Positions 5,855-9,390 of a stretch of DNA of 9,390 nucleotides are shown in pieces (positions within the stretch are counted from its first letter, which is position 1; each line of letters starts with the position of its first letter). This stretch comes from Acidobacteriota bacterium (GTDB lineage Bacteria; Acidobacteriota; HRBIN11). A program made the position numbers and the translations under genes. The DNA lies in the NCBI GenBank assembly GCA_025061865.1, contig JANXAA010000057.1:1-9390 (forward strand), in the 5' to 3' direction. The notes beneath the pieces were generated by a model that was not told where the DNA came from, did no database searches, and worked only from the letters and a program-made list of their open reading frames with translations.

Positions 5855-5882
5855 TTCCCATCGGCGGCGGTTTCGGTATAAT
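5855..5882 (+). promoter_or_regulatory. sigma70-like promoter for MTHFS-ftr
   Basis: A perfect -10 hexamer TATAAT (5877-5882) is preceded after a 16-nt spacer by TTCCCA (5855-5860), which matches 4 of 6 bases of TTGACA. Transcription would start near 5889, giving a leader of about 120 nt before the MTHFS ATG. This is the best promoter in the window. Confidence 0.55.
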
Positions 5883-5910
5883 ATCCAAGTGCTGGGTGTT
5901 GGACAAAAAG

Positions 5911-5959
5911 AGACTCCAGACTTTCAGAGCGGGTTTAGGGTTTGTAGTCTATGGTCCCT
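5911..5959 (+). repeat. degenerate 7-bp periodic tract in the MTHFS leader
   Basis: Seven 7-bp units keep register here. They include AGACTCC and AGACTTT (5911-5924), then GGTTTAG and GGTTTGT (5932-5945), with more decayed units between and after. It lies between the promoter and the start codon, so it would be transcribed into the 5' leader. Confidence 0.55.
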
Positions 5960-5999
5960 TACATGACATCCAGCCCCTGAGGCCTAATACCGCCTTCCC

Positions 6000-6004
6000 A
6001 GGAG
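6000..6004 (+). promoter_or_regulatory. Shine-Dalgarno site of MTHFS
   Basis: AGGAG lies 7 bases before ATG 6012. It is the strongest ribosome binding site in the window and fixes the MTHFS start. Confidence 0.75.
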
Positions 6005-6011
6005 CTGAGCG

Positions 6012-6647
6012 ATGGACGAGACGACCGTCAAGGACGAGGCGGCTCTTAAGGAAGAGCTCCGCAAACGCATCACGAAGGCCCGCGTGGCCGAACCCGACAA
6101 GGACGGAAAGAGCCGGATCATCATGGAGAAGGTCTTGGCCCTACAGGCCTTCCGGGAGGCCCGGGTCGTTCAGTTTTACATCGATGCCGCCAGTGAGGTC
6201 CGGACCCGGAGCTTTATCCCCAAGGCGATGGAGCTCGGCAAGAAGGTCATCGTCCCTTACTGTACGAAGGACGAGCAGGGCGACGACATCCTGAAGCTCT
6301 TCCCCCTGTCGAGTTTCGACGAACTGGAAATCGGGGCTTTTAACATCTTGGAACCTAAGGTCAGCCTGCGAGACTTGCCCGAAAAGCAGTGGGACGTCCG
6401 GAGCGTGGACTTCATCATCGTGCCTGGTGTCGTCTTTGACCGGCGGGGCGGCCGGATCGGCCACGGGTGGGCTTACTACGACAAGCTGTTGCGCCTGGCA
6501 CGGTCGGACTGCTGGCTCGTCGGTATCGCTTACGAGTGCCAGGTCGTCGACTATGTCCCGATGGGACCCCACGACGTGTATATGGACCTCGTCGTGACGG
6601 AGCAGAACATTTACGAGGGCCTGCGCCGGAAGGAGTGGCGTCGATGA
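6012..6647 (+). CDS. 5-formyltetrahydrofolate cyclo-ligase-like protein (MTHFS family)
   Basis: A 211-residue protein of the MTHFS/YgfA family (COG0212), which uses ATP to close 5-formyl-tetrahydrofolate to 5,10-methenyl-tetrahydrofolate. Landmarks are the N-terminal LKEELRKRI helix (12-20), VVQFYIDAASEVRT (about 51-64), KKVIVPY (about 78-84) and the signature V137-P-G-V-V-F-D143-R-R-G-G-R. The glycine-rich loop reads G150-H-G-W-A-Y-Y-D157, whereas typical members read GxGxGYYDR, so the second-last Gly is Ala and the usual Arg after Asp is Lys. Length is normal for the family. The stop codon overlaps the ftr start (ATGA), so the two are almost certainly cotranslated from the promoter at 5855. 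Because Ftr makes N5-formyl-H4MPT, the equivalent position to this enzyme's N5-formyl substrate, action on H4MPT rather than folate is a real possibility, but this is inference. Ordinary 5-formyl-THF salvage is the conservative reading. Confidence 0.88.
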   Translation: MDETTVKDEAALKEELRKRITKARVAEPDKDGKSRIIMEKVLALQAFREARVVQFYIDAASEVRTRSFIPKAMELGKKVIVPYCTKDEQGDDILKLFPLSSFDELEIGAFNILEPKVSLRDLPEKQWDVRSVDFIIVPGVVFDRRGGRIGHGWAYYDKLLRLARSDCWLVGIAYECQVVDYVPMGPHDVYMDLVVTEQNIYEGLRRKEWRR

Positions 6648-7564
6648 GCCGATCTCTCTGGGACCTCGTCGAGGATACTTACGTCGAAGCGTTTCGGAGT
6701 GTCTATGCGGCTGTCTTGATCACGGCCCGGGACAAGACGTGGCTCGACCATGCCGTCGCCGCCGTCACGGGTCATGCCTCGAGTACGATCCTGTGTGACT
6801 GCGAGGCCGGCCTCGACCGCTACGTCTACGAGGGCACCCCGGACGGACGGATCGGGGCCATCGTCCAGTTTCACGTCCCTAAGTTTCGGAAAGACCCCGT
6901 GCGGTCCTTGGAGCTCACGTTGATTCAACGTCTGGGCCAGAACGTCCTAACGTGTCCGACAGCCGCCGCTTGGAACGTCCTGCCGACTGAGAAGGCCTTC
7001 CCTATTGGGCGAAAGCTGGCCTTCTTTGGCGATGGCTACCAGGAGCGGGGCCGCCTGTATGACCGGGATGTCTGGCAGGTCCCCGTCATGGGCGGCGTGT
7101 TCCTTGCCGAGGAGCTCATCGGCTATGCCGACGGCCTTATGGGTGGGATGTTGTGGCTGTTCGCTGAGGACCTCGAGGCGGGCCTGGCCGCCGCCGAGAA
7201 GGCTGTCGAGGCGATCCGTCACGGGGCCCCCGGCGTCATCATGCCGTTCCCCGGCGGGATCACGTGGTCCGGCTCGAAGGCCGGCAGTCAGTATGAGTTT
7301 CTATTCGCTTCGACGAACCACCCCTTTTGTCCGACCCTGCGGAACCGCATCCCAGATTCCCGGGTCCCGGAGGGCGTCCAGGCCATTTTGGAGATCATCA
7401 TCAATGGGGAGAGTGTCGAGGCCGTCGCCCGGGCGATGCAGGTCGGCATGCAGGCTGTCCGGGATTGCCCGGGCTTGGTCCGCATCTCAGCGGGCAACTA
7501 CGGGGGTCGCTTGGGGAAGACGAAGATCTATCTGCGAGAGTTAGTGCAGAAAATGGAGCAGTAG
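6644..7564 (+). CDS. ftr: formylmethanofuran:tetrahydromethanopterin formyltransferase (Ftr / FhcD)
   Basis: A 306-residue protein, close to the roughly 295-300 of known Ftr. It catalyses reversible transfer of the formyl group between methanofuran and N5 of H4MPT, in the cytoplasm. In methylotrophic bacteria Ftr (FhcD) works in the formyltransferase/hydrolase complex that releases formate. Recognisable blocks in order are the N-terminal E-D-T-Y-x-E-A-F, L-I-T-A, TPDGRIG, F127-F-G-D-G-Y-Q-E134, P201-F-P-G-G-I followed by S209-G-S-K, the ASTN-CPTLR segment, and I281-S-A-G-N-Y-G-G-R-L-G291 near the end. The start at 6644 overlaps the MTHFS stop by 4 bases; longer upstream frames only continue the same reading frame into MTHFS. 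FhcA, FhcB and FhcC, its usual partners, are not in the window. After the stop, 132 bp separate it from mfnB. Confidence 0.95.
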   Translation: MSRSLWDLVEDTYVEAFRSVYAAVLITARDKTWLDHAVAAVTGHASSTILCDCEAGLDRYVYEGTPDGRIGAIVQFHVPKFRKDPVRSLELTLIQRLGQNVLTCPTAAAWNVLPTEKAFPIGRKLAFFGDGYQERGRLYDRDVWQVPVMGGVFLAEELIGYADGLMGGMLWLFAEDLEAGLAAAEKAVEAIRHGAPGVIMPFPGGITWSGSKAGSQYEFLFASTNHPFCPTLRNRIPDSRVPEGVQAILEIIINGESVEAVARAMQVGMQAVRDCPGLVRISAGNYGGRLGKTKIYLRELVQKMEQ

Positions 7565-7644
7565 GCAGGTCACAAGGCGGAGTTTATCCCCTTGAGTCCT
7601 GGATATTCGACCTCTGTGAGTAAGGTTTCTCTTACTCTCTATTT

Positions 7645-7696
7645 CCTGTCTGCCCATCTGCCGACCTATCCGACCTACCCTGCCGATCCGCCTGCC
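7645..7696 (+). repeat. pyrimidine-rich degenerate repeat tract abutting mfnB, with 18-bp motif copy 2
   Basis: CCTGTCTGCCCATCTGCC at 7645-7662 is the inverted partner of 5684-5701 (17 of 18 bases). It is followed by CCGACCTAT and CCGACCTAC, which differ in one base, and more CC-ending units up to the base before the mfnB ATG. Periods here are 8 and 9 bp rather than 7. From about 7625 the + strand is strongly pyrimidine-rich. Confidence 0.6.
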
Positions 7697-8407
7697 ATGA
7701 AGCTCCTGGTCAGCGTCGTCAATCCGGAAGAAGCCCAGACAGCCCTCGCCGTTGGGGTCGACATCTTGGACATTAAGAACCCGGCGGAAGGCTCCCTGGG
7801 GGCTCCCTCACCGGAGACGGTCCGGCGGATTCGGGCCGTGACGCCCCCGCACGTACCCCTTAGCGTGGCTATCGGAGACATGCCGAACCTGCCGGGCACG
7901 GCCGCCCTGGCCGCTTACGGGGCCGCCCGTCTGGGGGCGACCTACGTGAAAGTCGGCCTGTGGGGGGTCTCGACAGGGGCTGAAGGCCGTACCCTCCTCC
8001 AAGCGGTTCGGACGGCCTGCTCCGATTTCCCCAATGTCCGGGTGGTCGCCTGTGGATATGCCGACGCGGCCCGACTTCCGCACCGGCCTCTGGCCCCCCT
8101 TTGCCTGCCGGCCGTCGCTCGAGACGCCGGCGTGGACGGTTGCATGTTGGACACGGGCCTGAAAGACGGCCGTCGGCTGTGGGACTTCCTGTCTGAAGCG
8201 GACCTTCGAACCTTCGTCGAAGCGGCTCACGCGGCGGGTCTCTTCGTGGCCCTGGCAGGCACCCTCCAGGCGGAAGACCTTCTACGGGTCCGAGACCTCG
8301 GGGTCGACGTCGTCGGTGTACGATCGGCCGCCTGTCGAGACGGGCACCGGACTGGTCCCCTGGACGCCACGCGCCTCCGTCAGCTTCGGGCCCTCCTAAG
8401 CCCGTGA
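7697..8407 (+). CDS. mfnB: (5-formylfuran-3-yl)methyl phosphate synthase (MfnB)
   Basis: A 236-residue protein, the usual length for MfnB (formerly DUF556, COG1891). This is a TIM-barrel enzyme that condenses two glyceraldehyde 3-phosphate molecules into 4-(hydroxymethyl)-2-furancarboxaldehyde phosphate, the furan precursor of methanofuran. The active-site lysines K27 (in D-I-K-N-P-A-E-G-S-L-G) and K85 (in Y-V-K-V-G-L) fall at the same numbers as in the Methanocaldococcus jannaschii enzyme when translation begins at 7697, which fixes the start. A further block L151-D-T-G-L-K156-D-G is also typical. No Shine-Dalgarno sequence precedes the ATG; the pyrimidine-rich repeat tract runs right up to it, so translation may be weak, leaderless or coupled in an unknown way. 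It presumably supplies the methanofuran that Ftr, encoded upstream, uses. Confidence 0.95.
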   Translation: MKLLVSVVNPEEAQTALAVGVDILDIKNPAEGSLGAPSPETVRRIRAVTPPHVPLSVAIGDMPNLPGTAALAAYGAARLGATYVKVGLWGVSTGAEGRTLLQAVRTACSDFPNVRVVACGYADAARLPHRPLAPLCLPAVARDAGVDGCMLDTGLKDGRRLWDFLSEADLRTFVEAAHAAGLFVALAGTLQAEDLLRVRDLGVDVVGVRSAACRDGHRTGPLDATRLRQLRALLSP

Positions 8408-8413
8408 TTGAGG

Positions 8414-8441
8414 TACCGGGTGCCGGGCCCCAAGTCCCGGG
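8414..8441 (+). repeat. degenerate 7-bp tandem array, consensus TNCCGGG
   Basis: Four units begin seven bases after the mfnB stop: TACCGGG, TGCCGGG, a variant CCCCAAG and a fourth fitting the consensus. It shares CCCAAGTCCCG with the array at 1460-1470 and resembles the array after the PTPS gene (2428-2455). Confidence 0.7.
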
Positions 8442-8452
8442 AAATCACATAT

Positions 8453-8496
8453 TCGGTCTCGAGAAGGGGCCCGTCAGAAAGGCCTCTCCAGACCGA
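8453..8496. terminator. possible hairpin between convergent mfnB and M50 protease genes
   Basis: TCGGTCT (8453-8459) and AGACCGA (8490-8496) form a perfect 7-bp stem. Inner pairing between GAGAAGG and CCTCTC could extend it with a bulge. It lies between two gene ends that face each other, where a shared terminator would be expected. No T-run follows on either strand, so the call is tentative. Confidence 0.35.
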
Positions 8497-8566
8497 GGAG
8501 CTCAGACAAGGGGAATTCCCGCGGTTGTGCGCTTATTCGCCATCCCTAAGGCTGGAGGCCAGTGGA

Positions 8567-9238
8567 TCACGCCCAGACGTCGCCTACGCCGAGCAGGTGC
8601 ATCAGGAGCCGCCGGACCGGCACGAGAAGGGTCCCGAAAAAGCCGGGCACCAGGAAGAGCGCCATCAGCATGAAGGGCATGAAGGGCTTGGCTTGATACC
8701 AGTAGACGAGCCATCGACGGGGCAGGAGACCCTCAGCGACCCAGCTCCCGTCCAGGGGAAACAGGGGCAAGAGGTTAAAGAGGGCTAAGGTAATATTGAG
8801 CTGAACACCGACTAAACAGATAGCCAGGACGAGTTCGGCGACCAGGCCCAGACGGAAGCCTCCGGTGAACGTCAGCCGTAAGAGGTGGTACACCACTGCA
8901 AAGCATGTCGCCAAAACCAGATTACTGACAGGACCGGCCAAGGCCGTCAGCATCTGGCCCCGGCGGGGGTGCCGAAAGTACCGGGCGTCGACGGGTGTCG
9001 GCTTGGCCCATCCGATGACGATCCCCCCGGCTATCAGGGAAATCAGAGGCAGGAGGACGGTCCCGATGGGGTCGATATGGGGGAGGGGATTCAGGGTGAT
9101 ACGGCCTTGATAGCGGGCCGTCGGGTCACCCAGGCGCCAGGCCGTCCAGGCATGGGCGCTCTCGTGGAACGACAGGCTCAACAGCAAGTGGACAAAGTAC
9201 AGGAGGACTGTCCACAAGTGGAGCATGGAATCGCTCAT
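8567..9238 (-). CDS. small M50-family (site-2 protease type) membrane metalloprotease
   Basis: A 223-residue polytopic membrane protein. The zinc site H25-E26-S-A-H29 lies at the end of the first hydrophobic segment (about 6-24). It is followed by AWRLGDPTAR, GRITLNPLPHIDPIG (45-59), G76-W-A-K-P-T-P-V-D, A101-G-P-x-S-N106 and the second metal site N155-L-L-P-L-F-P-L-D163-G. Three further hydrophobic stretches (about 60-76, 104-120, 132-158) and one near the C-terminus fit the compact M50 fold without a PDZ domain. Family members cut substrates within the membrane, often to release regulators, but the substrate of this short group is generally unknown. The start at 9238 overlaps the stop of the upstream gatA-like gene (ATGA) and keeps HExxH at the usual distance from the N-terminus; a start at 9292 would encode the opposite-frame tail of that gene. 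No link to the pterin genes is evident. Confidence 0.92.
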   Translation of the reverse strand: MSDSMLHLWTVLLYFVHLLLSLSFHESAHAWTAWRLGDPTARYQGRITLNPLPHIDPIGTVLLPLISLIAGGIVIGWAKPTPVDARYFRHPRRGQMLTALAGPVSNLVLATCFAVVYHLLRLTFTGGFRLGLVAELVLAICLVGVQLNITLALFNLLPLFPLDGSWVAEGLLPRRWLVYWYQAKPFMPFMLMALFLVPGFFGTLLVPVRRLLMHLLGVGDVWA

Positions 9239-9390
9239 ATGTCGACTCCTAAGGGGACTTCTCGATAGAAGGGACGGAGTTGTTCGACCCACAGGGCAAA
9301 CTGGTAGAGGCGTTCCTCTTGGAAGTGGGGCCCGATGACCTGGAGGCCAATCGGCAGGCCCTGACGGTCCTTCCCGATGGGGACCGAGAT
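9235..9390 (-). CDS. GatA-like amidase signature family protein, C-terminal end (partial)
   Basis: The last 51 codons of a gene entering from the right edge. The segment ISVPIG then GLPIGLQVIGPHFQEERLY matches the conserved C-terminal strand-helix of amidase-signature enzymes, with wording typical of GatA, the subunit of Asp-tRNA(Asn)/Glu-tRNA(Gln) amidotransferase that releases ammonia from glutamine. The catalytic Lys-Ser-Ser residues lie outside the window, so another amidase of the family cannot be excluded. The TGA stop (9235-9237) overlaps the M50 protease ATG, implying a shared transcript. Confidence 0.8.
   Translation of the reverse strand: MSVPIGKDRQGLPIGLQVIGPHFQEERLYQFALWVEQLRPFYREVPLGVDI

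Larger units (their letters stand above)
5605..6011. other. divergent intergenic region with promoter, repeats and leader
   Basis: This 407-bp gap separates the divergently transcribed ADP-ribosylglycohydrolase and MTHFS-ftr genes. It contains an 18-bp motif shared in inverted orientation with 7645-7662, a sigma70-like promoter (5855-5882), a 7-bp repeat tract (5911-5959) in the presumed MTHFS leader, and a good ribosome binding site (6000-6004). If the longer start at 5655 is used, the first 51 bp belong to the glycohydrolase. No convincing promoter for the minus-strand gene was seen, only a TTGACT hexamer (complement of 5734-5739) without a matching -10. No small gene is supported here. Confidence 0.5.

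Noticed and set aside
5684..7662. Insertion sequence or composite transposon bounded by the 18-bp inverted motif
   Set aside because: No transposase or target-site duplication is visible, and the enclosed genes are metabolic; kept only as a possible cassette.
7592..7696. N-terminal extension of mfnB from an upstream ATG at 7592
   Set aside because: The extra residues come from the repeat tract, and the active-site lysines match known numbering only with the 7697 start.
8404..8788. Open frames on the + strand after mfnB
   Set aside because: They start in the repeat array and run antisense through the M50 protease; composition is not protein-like.

Overview
The window is GC-rich, densely coding bacterial DNA. 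Most of its recognisable genes belong to one-carbon metabolism that uses the 'archaeal' cofactors tetrahydromethanopterin (H4MPT) and methanofuran. Bacterial character is suggested by a FolK-type HPPK, a GatA C-terminus, Shine-Dalgarno sites and a sigma70-like TATAAT box. H4MPT/methanofuran genes occur in methylotrophic Proteobacteria, Planctomycetes, NC10 and several uncultured phyla. The sequence alone does not show which lineage this is.

Left half, + strand (1-4158). In order: the 3' end of a RimK-like ATP-grasp ligase, a CitG-like (triphosphoribosyl-dephospho-CoA synthase family) protein of the type found in H4MPT gene clusters, a 6-pyruvoyltetrahydropterin synthase homologue (PTPS) with a CExxHGH active site, and a two-domain protein fusing HPPK (FolK) to an MptA/FolE2-type GTP cyclohydrolase. 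Together they could make the pterin half of H4MPT: GTP opening by the MptA domain, side-chain cleavage by PTPS, pyrophosphorylation by HPPK, and later glutamylation by the ligase.

Middle (4291-5604, - strand): an ADP-ribosylglycohydrolase (DraG/ARH family), convergent with the HPPK-MptA gene and divergent from the next operon.

Right half, + strand (6012-8407): a 5-formyltetrahydrofolate cyclo-ligase-like protein (MTHFS) whose stop overlaps the start of formylmethanofuran:H4MPT formyltransferase (Ftr), then MfnB, the first committed enzyme of methanofuran furan synthesis. Ftr transfers formyl between the two cofactors whose synthesis the other genes support. Right edge, - strand: the C-terminus of a GatA-like amidase and, overlapping it by 4 bp, a small M50 site-2-type membrane metalloprotease.

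The intergenic DNA is unusual. At least eight gaps or leaders hold short degenerate arrays with a 7-bp period, each with its own consensus, several starting within a few bases of a stop codon. There are also two related G-rich hairpins, a G-quadruplex motif, a 14-bp perfect inverted repeat, and an 18-bp motif in inverted orientation on both sides of the MTHFS-ftr pair. No tRNA, rRNA, CRISPR array, transposase or phage gene was seen.
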